This document shows positions 17,727-27,090 of a stretch of DNA of 36,319 bases, piece after piece. Within the stretch, counting starts at the first letter, position 1; each line of letters starts with the position of its first letter. The translations under genes were made by a program, and so were the position numbers. The stretch is from Comamonadaceae bacterium (GTDB lineage: Bacteria; Pseudomonadota; Gammaproteobacteria; Burkholderiales; Burkholderiaceae_C). The stretch is from contig CANFWT010000023.1 in assembly GCA_947450895.1 (NCBI GenBank), forward strand, positions 1 through 36,319. Reading direction: 5' to 3'. The notes beneath the pieces are model-generated. The model saw nothing but the letters and a program-made list of their open reading frames with translations. It was not told the origin of the DNA and searched no databases.

Positions 17727-18566
17727 ATGTCCAAAGTTCACATTCAGCAGCTCGGCAAGGTGTTTGGCGCCGCCAGCACCAATGCAGTGCCTGCGCTGCA
17801 AGACGTCAATTTGTCAGTGGAAGACGGCGAATTCGTCACGCTGGTCGGCGCGTCCGGCTGCGGCAAATCTACCCTGTTGCGCATTCTTGCGGGGCTGGAG
17901 CACCACACCAGTGGCTCCGTGCACTGCAATGGTGCAGCCATAACAGGCCCGAGTGCCGACCGGGCCATGGTTTTTCAGCACTACAGCCTCTACCCCTGGC
18001 TCAATGTGATGGACAACATCAAGTTCAGTCGGCGCCTGCGGGTGAACCGCGAGGACCTTAGCTCCTCCGACGTAGAGGCGGCTTCCGGCCGCGCCGACGC
18101 CTTGCTGGACCTGATTGGCCTGAGCAAAGTGGCCAAGTCCTATCCCAACCAATTGTCTGGCGGCATGCAGCAGCGCGTGGCCATTGCCCGGGCGCTGATG
18201 GGCCAGCCCGCCATGCTGCTGATGGACGAGCCCTTTGGTGCGCTCGACGCCCAGACCCGCGAGGTGATGCACGACCTGATCCTGCACATCCACCGCATCG
18301 AGAAAACCACCATCGTGTTTGTCACCCACGACGTGGACGAAGCCATCTACTTGGGCCAGCGTGTGGTGCTGATGCAGCCGCGCCCCGGGCGCATCCACAG
18401 CATGTACCCGGTGCCCCTGCCCGCACGGCGCCACCAGGAGATGAAGCATGCGCCCGAATTCCGCGCCCTCAAGGCCGAAATACTGGCGCGCATTCGCGAA
18501 AGCTCCGGCATGGCCACCGACCAAGACCTGCTCGACAAACTCAGCCGCGCTGCGGACGCCGTTTAA
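17727..18566 (+). CDS. ABC transporter ATP-binding protein (guanidine uptake)
   Basis: The 279-residue NrtD/SsuB-like ATPase shows Walker A VGASGCGKSTLLRILAG, Q-loop VFQHYSLYPWLNV, signature LSGGMQQRVAIARAL, Walker B LLMDEPFGALDAQTR and the switch His in VFVTHDVDEA. It energises the permease encoded immediately upstream. The C-terminus after the nucleotide-binding domain is short, with no regulatory domain. It is co-transcribed with the permease and followed 25 nt later by the deiminase subunit gene. Confidence 0.95.
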   Translation: MSKVHIQQLGKVFGAASTNAVPALQDVNLSVEDGEFVTLVGASGCGKSTLLRILAGLEHHTSGSVHCNGAAITGPSADRAMVFQHYSLYPWLNVMDNIKFSRRLRVNREDLSSSDVEAASGRADALLDLIGLSKVAKSYPNQLSGGMQQRVAIARALMGQPAMLLMDEPFGALDAQTREVMHDLILHIHRIEKTTIVFVTHDVDEAIYLGQRVVLMQPRPGRIHSMYPVPLPARRHQEMKHAPEFRALKAEILARIRESSGMATDQDLLDKLSRAADAV

Positions 18567-18591
18567 ATCCACCTCCCCCACCCCCGTCACC

Positions 18592-19374
18592 ATGCAAACC
18601 AGTTTTGACACCATCACCCCCCTGGCCCGCGCCGCTGTGCCAGACCACTCCACCGCCTTTGACCCCGCCCTGGCGCTGTGGACCGACACCGTGCCCGGCG
18701 GCACCGCCTGGTCGGGCGTAGTGCGCCGTGGCAACACGCTGCGCCTGACGGACACGCACGGTGCGGCCAATGTGTCGCTCATGCTTTACAACGCCGAAGA
18801 AAAAACCGAGCGCTACAACATGCCCGACACGCTCAAAGCCCAGCACACGGCCTACCTGACTGCTGGGCACGTGTGCTACTCCGACATGGGGCGCGTGCTG
18901 TGTTCCATCTCTGCGGACACCTGTGGCTGGCACGACACGGTGTGCGGCGCCTCCAACGCGGCGGGCGTGCAGGCCAAGTACGGCCAGGCGCGCTACCAGG
19001 CGCACCGCAACGCCATGTTTCGCAACGGCCAGGACAGCTTTTTGGTGGAGCTGGAAAAGTGGGGCATGGACAAGCGTGACGTGGTGGCCAACCTCAACCT
19101 GTTTAGCAAGGTGGTAAGCAACGCCTCGGGCGCGCTGCACTTTGACGCTGCGCACCGCGCGCCAGGGCAGTGGGTGGACTTGCGGTTTGAGATGAACACG
19201 CTGGTGGTGCTGTCCACCACCCCGCATCCGCTGGACCCCAAGCCGATGTACGACCCCAAGGACGTGGCACTCACCGTATGGCGCTCGGGCACGGCCGGGG
19301 CCGATGACGCCTGCCGCCTGCACTGCCCCGAAAACGGGCGCGGACTGATCAACACCGAACGCTACTACCTCTGA
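18592..19374 (+). CDS. cgdB: Carboxyguanidine deiminase subunit (urea carboxylase-associated protein 2)
   Basis: The 260-residue DUF1989-family protein starts at ATG 18592 ([20 protein letters not shown]). The frame is open upstream only because it shadows the ATPase gene. Conserved stretches are [56 protein letters not shown] (Cys/His likely at the metal or active site) and [18 protein letters not shown]. With its partner encoded next, it deiminates carboxyguanidine to allophanate and ammonia, the step between the carboxylase and allophanate hydrolase. Which of the two proteins is called CgdA and which CgdB I give from memory of operon order. Confidence 0.88.
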   Translation: MQTSFDTITPLARAAVPDHSTAFDPALALWTDTVPGGTAWSGVVRRGNTLRLTDTHGAANVSLMLYNAEEKTERYNMPDTLKAQHTAYLTAGHVCYSDMGRVLCSISADTCGWHDTVCGASNAAGVQAKYGQARYQAHRNAMFRNGQDSFLVELEKWGMDKRDVVANLNLFSKVVSNASGALHFDAAHRAPGQWVDLRFEMNTLVVLSTTPHPLDPKPMYDPKDVALTVWRSGTAGADDACRLHCPENGRGLINTERYYL

Positions 19375-19388
19375 ACCGAAGACCCACC

Positions 19389-20117
19389 ATGCAAACTCTT
19401 GAGAGCCACTATTCCACCGCCACCGCCGTGCTCGATACCGTGCTGCCTGCGGGCGAGCCCTGGATGCACACCGTGCGCAATGGGCAGATTTTTCGCATCG
19501 TTGACCTAGAAGGCAACCAGGCGGTAGACACCTTGTTCTACAACGCCGCCGACCTGACCGAGCGCTACAGCGCCACCCACACCATCCAGGCCCAGGGCGC
19601 GCTGTACCTGACTGTGGGCACGCACATCATGTCCAGCGAAGGCCGTGCCATGCTCACCATCGTGGCCGACACCTGCGGGCGCCACGACACCCTGGGCGGC
19701 GCCTGCTCGTGCGAGAGCAACACCGTGCGCTACGCGCTGGAAAAGCGCCACATGCACAGCTGCCGCGACAACTTTATGCTGGCCATTGCGCGCTACGCCG
19801 AGGCCCACCCAGCGCCGCTGGGTGCTGAGGTCAACCCAGCGCCGCTGGGGGTCAAGGCGCACCCAGCGCCGCTGGGTGGGGCGCCCGTGTTTGGCAAGCG
19901 CGATGTGGTCAGCAACATCAACTTCTTCATGAACGTGCCGGTCACGCCTGAGGGCCAGCTCACGTTTGAGGACGGCATTTCCGCGCCGGGCAAGTACGTT
20001 GAAATGCGCGCCGAGATGGACGTGATCGTGCTGGTATCGAACTGCCCGCAGCTCAACAACCCCTGCAACGCCTACAACCCCACGCCCGTGCGTTTTTTGG
20101 TCTGGGATGGCGTCTGA
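19389..20117 (+). CDS. cgdA: Carboxyguanidine deiminase subunit (urea carboxylase-associated protein 1)
   Basis: This is the 242-residue DUF1989 partner of the previous protein. Family stretches are [60 protein letters not shown] with several Cys and His, HSCRDNF and [20 protein letters not shown]. Between IARYA and FGKRD it carries an insert of about 30 residues made of three 9-residue repeats of (H/N)PAPLG+3. This insert is absent from the upstream paralogue at the equivalent place ([11 protein letters not shown]). The insert is in frame and the rest looks intact, so the enzyme is probably functional with an extra loop. The gene is directly joined to the carboxylase gene (ATG right after TGA). 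Confidence 0.88.
   Translation: MQTLESHYSTATAVLDTVLPAGEPWMHTVRNGQIFRIVDLEGNQAVDTLFYNAADLTERYSATHTIQAQGALYLTVGTHIMSSEGRAMLTIVADTCGRHDTLGGACSCESNTVRYALEKRHMHSCRDNFMLAIARYAEAHPAPLGAEVNPAPLGVKAHPAPLGGAPVFGKRDVVSNINFFMNVPVTPEGQLTFEDGISAPGKYVEMRAEMDVIVLVSNCPQLNNPCNAYNPTPVRFLVWDGV
19807..19877 (+). repeat. Three in-frame copies of a palindromic repeat, 27-nt period
   Basis: The near-palindrome CCCAGCGCCGCTGGG occurs at 19808-19822, 19835-19849 and 19862-19876, exactly 27 nt apart. Outer bases A..T extend copies 1 and 3 to 17 bp. Each copy can fold as a hairpin and encodes PAPLG. It resembles a small mobile palindromic (REP-like) repeat that has landed in, and expanded within, a coding region. Confidence 0.85.
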
Positions 20118-23100
20118 ATGTTCACCAAAGTCCTAATAGCCAACCGCGGCGCCATTGCCTGCCGCATCATCCGCACCCTTGACCGCCTGGGCATTGCCTC
20201 GGTGGCGGTGTATTCCGAGGCGGACGCGGGCTCCATGCACGTGGCCCTGGCCAGCGAGTCGGTGTGCATCGGCCCGGCGGCACCGGCCTTGAGCTACCTC
20301 GCCACGCACAACATCATTGACGCCGCCCTAAAAACGGGCGCCCAGGCCATCCATCCGGGCTACGGCTTTTTGTCGGAGAACCCGGCCTTTGTGGAGGCCT
20401 GCGAGGCCGCCGGGCTGGTATTTTTAGGCCCCACGCCGGCGCAAATGCGCGTGTTTGGCCTCAAACACTCCGCGCGCGCGCTCGCTACCCAAGCCCAGGT
20501 GCAGCTGCTGCCGGGCACCGGTCTGCTGGCCGACGCCCAGGCCGCACTGGCTGCGGCCGACACGATTGGCTACCCCGTCATGCTCAAAAGCAGCGCCGGA
20601 GGCGGCGGCATTGGCATGCAAATGTGCCGCGACGCCGCCGAGCTGGGCGCGGCCTTCCAGACGGTGAGCCGCCTGGCGCAGTCGAATTTCTCAGATGCGG
20701 GGGTGTTTTTGGAACGCTTCATTAGCGACGCGCGCCATATTGAAGTGCAGGTGTTTGGCGACGGCGCGGGCGGTGTGCGGGTGCTGGGCGAGCGCGATTG
20801 CTCCTTGCAGCGGCGCAACCAAAAGGTGGTGGAAGAAACCCCGGCCCCGCATTTGCGCCCTGAGGTACGCGACGCATTGCACGCCACCGCGCAGCGCCTG
20901 GCCGCGTCGGTGAACTACCGCTCGGCCGGCACCGTGGAATTTGTGGTGGATGCCCGCACGCAGGCCTTTTACTTTTTGGAGGTGAACGCCCGCTTGCAAG
21001 TAGAGCACGGTGTGACCGAGGCGGTGACCGGCGTCGACATCGTGGAATGGATGGTCAAGCTGCCCACAGGCGACCTGGCCGCGCTGGACACTTTTAAAGT
21101 AGTTCCCAAAGGCCACGCCATTCAAGCGCGCCTGTATGCCGAAGACCCGTTCAAAAACTTCCAGCCAGCCACCGGCGTGCTGACCGAGGTGGTCTTCCCC
21201 ACCGACATTCGCGTGGACACCTGGGTCGAACGCGGCACCGAGGTGGGTGCGTCTTACGACCCCTTGTTGGCCAAGCTGGTGGTGCTGGGCGGCAGCCGCG
21301 AAGACGCCATCGCCAAGCTCGCCACCGCGCTGCACGCCACCCGCGTTGCCGGGCTGGAGAGCAATTTGCACTACCTGCGCGCCTTGATGGACTTTGCGCC
21401 CTTTGTGCAAGGCGCCCACACCACGCGCAGCCTGAGCCACTTTACCGTGCCCAGCCACGCGGTGGACGTGCAAGCCGGTGGCGTCCACACCATGGTGCAG
21501 GACTGGCCGGCGCGCCTGGGCTACTGGGACGTGGGCGTGCCGCCCAGCGGCCCCATGGACGCACTGGCTTTGCGTGCGGCCAATGCCATCGTGGGCAACG
21601 CCCAAGGCGCAGCGGCGCTGGAGATTACCGCCGCCGGGCCGACGCTGCGCTTTCGCAGCGCCATGCGCGTGGCCGTGTGTGGCGCGCCGCTAGAAGTGCT
21701 GCTGGACGGCGCGGCGGTGGCGCAATGGAGCGCCTTGGAGGTGGCGGCCGGCCAGGTGCTCAAAATTGGGCGTGTGGAAGGCGCGGGTTGCCGCGCTTAC
21801 CTGGCTGTGTTGGGCGGCTTCGATGTGCCGGACTATCTGGGCAGCAAGTCGACCTTCACCCTGGGCCAGTTTGGCGGCCACGGCGGGCGGGTTCTGCGCG
21901 CGGGTGATGTGCTGCACGTGACCCGCGCAGCGGCTTTGCCCGCGCTTGGTGCACCGCAATTGCAGGCCCTGCGCCCGCAGTACGCCACGCACTGGGAGAT
22001 TGCCGTGCTGGTGGGGCCGCACGGCGCGCCCGACTTTTTTACGCCGCAGGACATGAACATGCTGTTTGCCACCGACTGGGTGGTGCACTACAACTCCAGC
22101 CGCACCGGCGTGCGCCTGGTCGGCCCCAAGCCCCAGTGGGCGCGGCGTGACGGTGGCGAGGCCGGTTTGCACCCCAGCAACATCCACGACAACGCCTACG
22201 CCATTGGCGCCATCGACTTCACTGGCGACATGCCAGTCATCCTCGGCCCCGACGGCCCCAGCCTGGGCGGCTTTGTCTGCCCGGCCACTGTGGTGCGCGC
22301 CGAACTCTGGAAGCTTGGCCAACTCTCGCCGGGCAACACGGTGCGCTTTTGCCCGGTCACGCTGGAAGCCGCCAACGCGCTGGCCCAGGCGCAGGACGCC
22401 ATGCTCGGTGGTGCGCCAGTGCTTGCCTCTCCTGAAGCCACAACGGCCTCCGCGCCACTGGCGCTACCCAACGCCGCCGTCCTGCTGGAGCTCCCGGCGC
22501 AAGACGGTGGGGTGGACGTGGTGTTTCGCCGCTCGGGCGACTGCAATTTGCTCATCGAGTTTGGCGCCCTGCAGCTGGACCTGGTGCTCCGGTTCCATGT
22601 GCATGCGCTGATGACGCAACTGCAAAACTGGCGCGCGCAGGGCAGCTTGCCCGGCATCATTGACCTCACGCCCGGCATCCGCTCGCTGCAAGTGCATTAC
22701 GACCCGGCCACCATCGCGCTGCACGCCCTGGTGCAGCGCGTGCAAGACGCCCGCCCCGGCTGCCTGGATGCGGCGCAGGCCGACATCACCGTGCCCAGCC
22801 GCACCGTGTGGCTGCCGCTGTCTTGGGACGACGCGGCCACGCGCCTGGCCATTGAAAAGTACATGCAGTCGGTGCGCGCCGACGCCCCCTGGTGCCCGAG
22901 CAATATCGAGTTCATCCGCCGCATCAACGGCCTGGACGACTGGCAAGCGGTGTACGACATCGTGTTCAAGGCCAGCTACCTGGTGCTGGGCCTGGGCGAT
23001 GTGTACCTGGGCGCGCCAGTGGCCACGCCCATGGACCCGCGCCACCGCCTGGTCACCACCAAGTACAACCCGGCGCGCACCTGGACGCCCGAAAACGCCG

Positions 23101-23759
23101 TGGGCATAGGTGGCGCCTATATGTGCGTCTACGGCATGGAAGGCCCGGGTGGCTACCAGTTTGTGGGCCGCACCGTGCAAATGTGGAACCGCTGGCGCGA
23201 TGCGCGCAACGGAGCTGCCGATTTTGAAGCGGGCAAGCCCTGGCTGCTGCGCTTTTTTGACCAGATTCGCTTCTACCCGGTGAGTGCCGACGAACTCACC
23301 CAATGGCGCCAAGACTTTCCCGCCGGTCGGGCCAAACTTCGCATGGAAGAGGGGCAGTTCAGTCTGGCCGATTACCAGCGCTTTCTGGCCGACAACGCCG
23401 AATCCATTGCCGCCTTCAAACACAGCCAGCAAAACGCTTTTGAGGCCGAACGCGAGCGTTGGGCAGCGGCGGGCCTGCTGGAAACACCCGCCGAAGAAGC
23501 GTCCGGCGACAGCGCCAACCACGCCGCGCTTGTGGACGCCTTTGCCGGTGAAGTGGTCTCGTCGCAGGTCTCTGGTGGCGTGTGGGCTGTGCTGGTGGAG
23601 GAAGGCGTGTTGGTTCAGGCTGGTCAGGCCTTGCTGGTGGTGGAGTCCATGAAAATGGAAATCACCGTCCATGCCCCAGCCGACGGCCGCATCCACAAGC
23701 TGCTGTGCAGCGCAGGCCAGCCGGTCAGCGCGGGCCAGGCTTTGGTGCTGATGCACTGA
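20118..23759 (+). CDS. Biotin-dependent guanidine (urea) carboxylase
   Basis: The 1213-residue multidomain carboxylase is the usual length. The biotin carboxylase part (about 1-450) has KVLIANRGAIACRIIRTLDR, ATP-grasp KSSAGGGGIGMQ, ERDCSLQRRNQKVVEE and FLEVNARLQVEH. The carboxyltransferase is formed by a KipA-type half (about 450-770, TMVQDWPARLGYWDVGVPPS-GPMD) and a KipI-type half (about 790-1010, RRSGDCNLLIEFG). A C-terminal biotin carrier domain has VESMKMEIT, with biotinyl Lys at about 1179. The enzyme uses ATP and bicarbonate. Proteins of this operon type were annotated as urea carboxylase but prefer guanidine. The guanidine-I riboswitch and the deiminase genes here support guanidine. 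Confidence 0.95.
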   Translation: MFTKVLIANRGAIACRIIRTLDRLGIASVAVYSEADAGSMHVALASESVCIGPAAPALSYLATHNIIDAALKTGAQAIHPGYGFLSENPAFVEACEAAGLVFLGPTPAQMRVFGLKHSARALATQAQVQLLPGTGLLADAQAALAAADTIGYPVMLKSSAGGGGIGMQMCRDAAELGAAFQTVSRLAQSNFSDAGVFLERFISDARHIEVQVFGDGAGGVRVLGERDCSLQRRNQKVVEETPAPHLRPEVRDALHATAQRLAASVNYRSAGTVEFVVDARTQAFYFLEVNARLQVEHGVTEAVTGVDIVEWMVKLPTGDLAALDTFKVVPKGHAIQARLYAEDPFKNFQPATGVLTEVVFPTDIRVDTWVERGTEVGASYDPLLAKLVVLGGSREDAIAKLATALHATRVAGLESNLHYLRALMDFAPFVQGAHTTRSLSHFTVPSHAVDVQAGGVHTMVQDWPARLGYWDVGVPPSGPMDALALRAANAIVGNAQGAAALEITAAGPTLRFRSAMRVAVCGAPLEVLLDGAAVAQWSALEVAAGQVLKIGRVEGAGCRAYLAVLGGFDVPDYLGSKSTFTLGQFGGHGGRVLRAGDVLHVTRAAALPALGAPQLQALRPQYATHWEIAVLVGPHGAPDFFTPQDMNMLFATDWVVHYNSSRTGVRLVGPKPQWARRDGGEAGLHPSNIHDNAYAIGAIDFTGDMPVILGPDGPSLGGFVCPATVVRAELWKLGQLSPGNTVRFCPVTLEAANALAQAQDAMLGGAPVLASPEATTASAPLALPNAAVLLELPAQDGGVDVVFRRSGDCNLLIEFGALQLDLVLRFHVHALMTQLQNWRAQGSLPGIIDLTPGIRSLQVHYDPATIALHALVQRVQDARPGCLDAAQADITVPSRTVWLPLSWDDAATRLAIEKYMQSVRADAPWCPSNIEFIRRINGLDDWQAVYDIVFKASYLVLGLGDVYLGAPVATPMDPRHRLVTTKYNPARTWTPENAVGIGGAYMCVYGMEGPGGYQFVGRTVQMWNRWRDARNGAADFEAGKPWLLRFFDQIRFYPVSADELTQWRQDFPAGRAKLRMEEGQFSLADYQRFLADNAESIAAFKHSQQNAFEAERERWAAAGLLETPAEEASGDSANHAALVDAFAGEVVSSQVSGGVWAVLVEEGVLVQAGQALLVVESMKMEITVHAPADGRIHKLLCSAGQPVSAGQALVLMH

Positions 23760-23786
23760 ACTTTTGTTGATTTGTTTGGAGTACTT

Positions 23787-25601
23787 ATGCGACTTGATCT
23801 CTCTCTTGCCAGCCTGCGCCAGCGCTATTTGAGCGCCAACCTCACCCCGACCGCCATGGTAGACGCACTGCATGCGCAAATGCTGGCCGAGGACGCGCTG
23901 GTGGACCGCCACATCTGGATCCACCGCCTGTCCCTGGAGGCGATGCAGGCCTACGCCAGCGCCCTGGAGGGGCGCGACCCGGCCAGCCTGCCGCTCTACG
24001 GCATACCGTTTGCCATCAAGGACAACATCGACCTCGCCGGCGTACCCACCACCGCCGCCTGCCCCGACTACGCCTACACGCCCACGCACAGCGCCACCGT
24101 CGTGCAGCGCCTGATTGACGCAGGCGCCATTCCGGTGGGCAAGACCAACCTCGACCAGTTCGCCACCGGCCTGGTCGGCGTGCGCTCGCCGCATGGCGCC
24201 TGCCGCAATGCCTTTGACCCCGACTACGTGTCAGGCGGCTCGTCGGCCGGTTCTGCGGTGTCGGTGGCGCTGGGCTTGGCCAGCTTTTCGCTGGGCACGG
24301 ACACTGCCGGTTCAGGCCGTGTGCCGGCGGGCTTTAACAACCTGATTGGCCTCAAGCCCAGCGTGGGCCGCATCCCCACTACCGGCGTCATTCCGGCTTG
24401 CCGCACCCTGGATGTGGTGTCGATCTTTGCCCTGACCGCAGCGGATGCGGCCAGCGTGCTGGCCGTAGCGCAGGGCGTGGACGGCAAGGATGCGTTTGCC
24501 CGCCCCATGGCGCCTTATGGTGTGAACTTTGGCGCCACCCCCACGTTTCGCTTTGGCGTGCCGCGCGCGCAAGACCTGGAGTTTTATGGCAACGACGAAG
24601 GCCTGCCGCAGTTCCAAGCCGCAGTGGCCATGCTCACCGCCCTGGGCGGCACGGCAGTCGAGGTCGACCTGACCCCGTTTCGCGCCGTGGCCACGCTCTT
24701 GTACGAAGGCCCCTGGGTGGCCGAGCGTTACGCCGCCATCCGCCCCTTCATCGAAGCCCATCCCGAGGCCCTGCACCCGGTCACCCGCGCCATCACCGAA
24801 AAAGGCATTCACATCAGCGCGCCCGACACCTTCGCCGCCTTGTACCGACTCAAGGACCTGGAATTGCAAACCCGCCCGGTGTGGGACCGCATCGACTGCA
24901 TGGTGGTGCCCACCGCCTGCTCGCCCTACACCATTGCGGCGGTAGAGGCCGACCCCATCCGCCTGAACTCCAACCTGGGCCACTACACCAACTTTGTCAA
25001 TCTGCTCGACCTGTCCGCCCTTGCGGTGCCCACGGGCTTTATGCACAAGGGTATGCCTTGCGGGGTGACCTTGATCGCCCAGTGCGGCCAGGATTTCCCG
25101 CTGCTCAGCCTGGCGGCCAAGCTGCACGCCGGGGCGGTGTCCACGGTGGGCGCTACGCCGCACGCCCCGCACAAAAATGGCGCGGCGCCCGACGCGGCGG
25201 CGTTTCCTTCGGGCCTGGTGCAGGTGGCGGTATGCGGCGCGCACCTGAGCGGCCTGCCGCTGAACCACCAGCTCACCCAGCGCGGCGGTCGGCTGGTGCG
25301 TTCGGTGCGCAGCGCGCCGGTCTACAAGTTTTATGCCCTGCCCGGTGGCCCGCCGCACCGCCCGGGCATGGTGCGCGTCAAGGACGGTGGCGCAACCATT
25401 GCCATGGAAATCTGGGAACTGCCCGCGCGCGAGTTTGGCTCATTTGTGGCCGGCATCGGTGCGCCGCTGGGCATTGGCACCGTGGAGCTGGAAGACGGTG
25501 GCAAGGTGCAAGGTTTTGTCTGCGAAGCCATTGCCGCTGAGGGCGCGACCGACATTACGCACCACGGTGGATGGCGCGCTTACCTGGACGCACCAAAATA
25601 G
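23787..25601 (+). CDS. atzF: Allophanate hydrolase
   Basis: The 604-residue enzyme hydrolyses allophanate to two ammonia and two CO2. The amidase-signature catalytic residues are visible: K78 in GIPFAIKDNID, S153 in SGGSSAGS and nucleophile S176 in TDTAGSGRVPAG. The C-terminal domain (about 460-604, VAVCGAHLSGLPLNHQL, YKFYALPGGPPHRPGMVRVK) is the extra domain of AtzF/DUR1-type hydrolases that processes the intermediate. I choose ATG 23787, which has GGAG 7 nt upstream, over an earlier in-frame codon. It is the last gene of transcription unit 1. Confidence 0.95.
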   Translation: MRLDLSLASLRQRYLSANLTPTAMVDALHAQMLAEDALVDRHIWIHRLSLEAMQAYASALEGRDPASLPLYGIPFAIKDNIDLAGVPTTAACPDYAYTPTHSATVVQRLIDAGAIPVGKTNLDQFATGLVGVRSPHGACRNAFDPDYVSGGSSAGSAVSVALGLASFSLGTDTAGSGRVPAGFNNLIGLKPSVGRIPTTGVIPACRTLDVVSIFALTAADAASVLAVAQGVDGKDAFARPMAPYGVNFGATPTFRFGVPRAQDLEFYGNDEGLPQFQAAVAMLTALGGTAVEVDLTPFRAVATLLYEGPWVAERYAAIRPFIEAHPEALHPVTRAITEKGIHISAPDTFAALYRLKDLELQTRPVWDRIDCMVVPTACSPYTIAAVEADPIRLNSNLGHYTNFVNLLDLSALAVPTGFMHKGMPCGVTLIAQCGQDFPLLSLAAKLHAGAVSTVGATPHAPHKNGAAPDAAAFPSGLVQVAVCGAHLSGLPLNHQLTQRGGRLVRSVRSAPVYKFYALPGGPPHRPGMVRVKDGGATIAMEIWELPAREFGSFVAGIGAPLGIGTVELEDGGKVQGFVCEAIAAEGATDITHHGGWRAYLDAPK

Positions 25602-25775
25602 CCAAGCCTGGGCCAGTTCGGTGCCACTCAAGCTGCGGTAGCGCGGATTTTTGCACCGGTACCTGCCCCGCAGCCCAGGCCAAGCTGGCACACATGTTGC
25701 TCACCACAGAAATGCAGGCAGGACGGTTGCGAATGGCCCAAACCATTCACACCAGGTCTCGCACGTTTGATAGGG
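25602..25775. other. Leader region of guanidine unit 2
   Basis: This stretch between atzF and the second riboswitch holds the sigma-54 promoter at 25685-25701. A widely spaced inverted repeat, CGGTGC (25619-25624) and GCACCG (25653-25658), lies upstream of it and could be activator half-sites. No terminator for atzF is obvious, so read-through from unit 1 into unit 2 is possible. Confidence 0.4.
25685..25701 (+). promoter_or_regulatory. Sigma-54 promoter of guanidine unit 2
   Basis: C-TGGCAC-N5-TTGCT again matches the -24/-12 consensus, with exactly the GG-N10-GC spacing seen at 16660-16676. The start point would be near 25712, about 64 nt upstream of riboswitch 2. Two near-identical promoter-plus-riboswitch arrangements in one locus make chance matches unlikely. 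Confidence 0.8.
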
Positions 25776-25888
25776 GCACTAGGGTTCCGGTCTCGCACGC
25801 TTTGTGTTGCGGGATGTCTGGTCCGAGAGTGCCCCGGCCCCGGCGGCAAGCGCGCCAGGGCTCCACGGAGGGATAAAAGCCCGGGAGA
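25776..25888 (+). promoter_or_regulatory. Guanidine-I (ykkC) riboswitch 2
   Basis: The conserved blocks are GCACTAGGGTTCCGG, TGTCTGGTCCGAGAGTGCC, and CACGGAGGGATAAAAGCC followed by CGGGAGA. The variable arms differ in sequence and length from riboswitch 1, so this is not a recent duplicate. Downstream, GACGA/TCGTC (25891-25905) can form a hairpin reaching back into the aptamer's GAGAG end, a possible expression platform. The first gene after it encodes the solute-binding protein. Confidence 0.93.
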
Positions 25889-25949
25889 GCGACGACTACA
25901 TCGTCTCTTCCTGCTGCGCTTTTCATTTATTCACTTCTGGAGTTTCACC

Positions 25950-27008
25950 ATGGGCACCTCACCATTCCTCAAGGCATCTTCGCTTGCATCGACCGGTTCC
26001 AGCCAACGTGCCCGCACGTGGGTGGGCCGAGTGGTCAAGCCAGTTGCCGGCGCCATCTTGTTTGCCATTGCCAGCAGCGTGTTTGCCGCAGGCCCCACCA
26101 CCATGAAAATCGGCACGGTGGTGTGGATTGGCTACGGTCCTTTTTACGTGGCTGAGGCCATGGACCTCTACAAAAAATACAACATGAAAGTGAGCCTGCA
26201 GGTCTTTACCGACCCCGCGCTCATTCCATCGGCCATTGCCAGTGGCGCTGTGGACGGCGGCATGCTGACCTATGACCAGGTGGTCGGTCAGGTGGCAGCC
26301 GGGCAAAAGCAAAAAGTGGTCATGCCCATCGACTACTCCAACGGCGGCGACGCCATCGTGGCCGACAAATCCATCACCAAGGTGGCTGACTTCAAGGGCA
26401 AAAAAATCGGCTTTAACCCACTGTCGCCCTCGGACTTTTTGCTCTCGTATGCCCTCAAGACCGCAGGCCTGTCGGACAAGGACATCACGCCCATCAACAT
26501 GACCCCCGAAGGCGTGCCTGCGGCCATGGCCTCGGGCCAAATGCCCATTGGCGTGACTTACGAGCCCAGCCTGTCGCAAATCGTCAGCCAGGGCGGTGGA
26601 AAGAAGTTCAAGGTGGTGTTCTCCAGCAAAGACGCGCCCGGCCTGATTGCCGACGTGCTCGTGTTTGACGAGAAAGTCATCAAAGCCAAGCCCACCGAGA
26701 TTTCCAACATCCTCAAGGTCTACCTCGACGGTATGGCCTACATGAAGGCCAAGCCGGAAGAGTCTTACAAAATCATCGGCAAGTTCATGGGTGTGACACC
26801 CAAAGAGGTCAAAGAGCAGCTCACCGGCGTGTACAACATCCCCCTCTCTGAGATGCCCAAGGCCTTTGTGAAGTCGGCGGACACCACCTCTTACTACGGT
26901 AGCGGCGACGTGATTGGCAAGCTGTTGCTCGCCAAGGGTCAGATCAAGGCCATTCCTGCGACGGAGGCCACGATTGACGCCCAGTTTGTTACTGCGCTGA
27001 CGAAGTAA
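25950..27008 (+). CDS. ABC transporter substrate-binding protein (guanidine uptake)
   Basis: The 352-residue NMT1/SsuA-type periplasmic protein starts at ATG 25950, with GGAG about 8 nt upstream. It has an unusually long n-region (about 30 residues), then the hydrophobic AGAILFAIASSVFA and a likely cut after VFA-A. The mature part begins TTMKIGTVVWIGYGPFYVAE and contains DPALIPSAIASGAVDGGMLT and FKGKKIGFNPLSPSDFLLSY. It should deliver substrate to the permease and ATPase at 16889-18566. Its separate promoter and riboswitch would allow higher expression than the membrane components. A strong terminator follows it. Confidence 0.92.
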   Translation: MGTSPFLKASSLASTGSSQRARTWVGRVVKPVAGAILFAIASSVFAAGPTTMKIGTVVWIGYGPFYVAEAMDLYKKYNMKVSLQVFTDPALIPSAIASGAVDGGMLTYDQVVGQVAAGQKQKVVMPIDYSNGGDAIVADKSITKVADFKGKKIGFNPLSPSDFLLSYALKTAGLSDKDITPINMTPEGVPAAMASGQMPIGVTYEPSLSQIVSQGGGKKFKVVFSSKDAPGLIADVLVFDEKVIKAKPTEISNILKVYLDGMAYMKAKPEESYKIIGKFMGVTPKEVKEQLTGVYNIPLSEMPKAFVKSADTTSYYGSGDVIGKLLLAKGQIKAIPATEATIDAQFVTALTK

Positions 27009-27056
27009 GGCCTCTTAAGCAAAGGTGTCACTGTGCCAGCCGCGTTGCGGCGGGCT

Positions 27057-27090
27057 TTCCGGAGCCTGTGGAGGCTCCGGAACTTTTTTT
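27057..27090 (+). terminator. Intrinsic terminator after the binding-protein gene
   Basis: TTCCGGAGCC (27057-27066) pairs perfectly with GGCTCCGGAA (27073-27082) around a TGTGGA loop, followed by C and seven T. This 10-bp GC-rich stem with U-tract is a textbook terminator. The next start codon is only 20 nt further, so no room is left for a promoter after it. Confidence 0.92.

Noticed and set aside
20118..23759. Ordinary urea utilisation by urea carboxylase
   Set aside because: The two guanidine-I riboswitches and the two deiminase genes fit the guanidine route better. Urea is at most a side substrate.
16737..25888. CRISPR array, tRNA or rRNA genes
   Set aside because: No regularly spaced direct repeats of CRISPR type and no cloverleaf or rRNA-like segments were seen here or elsewhere in the window. 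The 27-nt repeat is coding and has only three copies.
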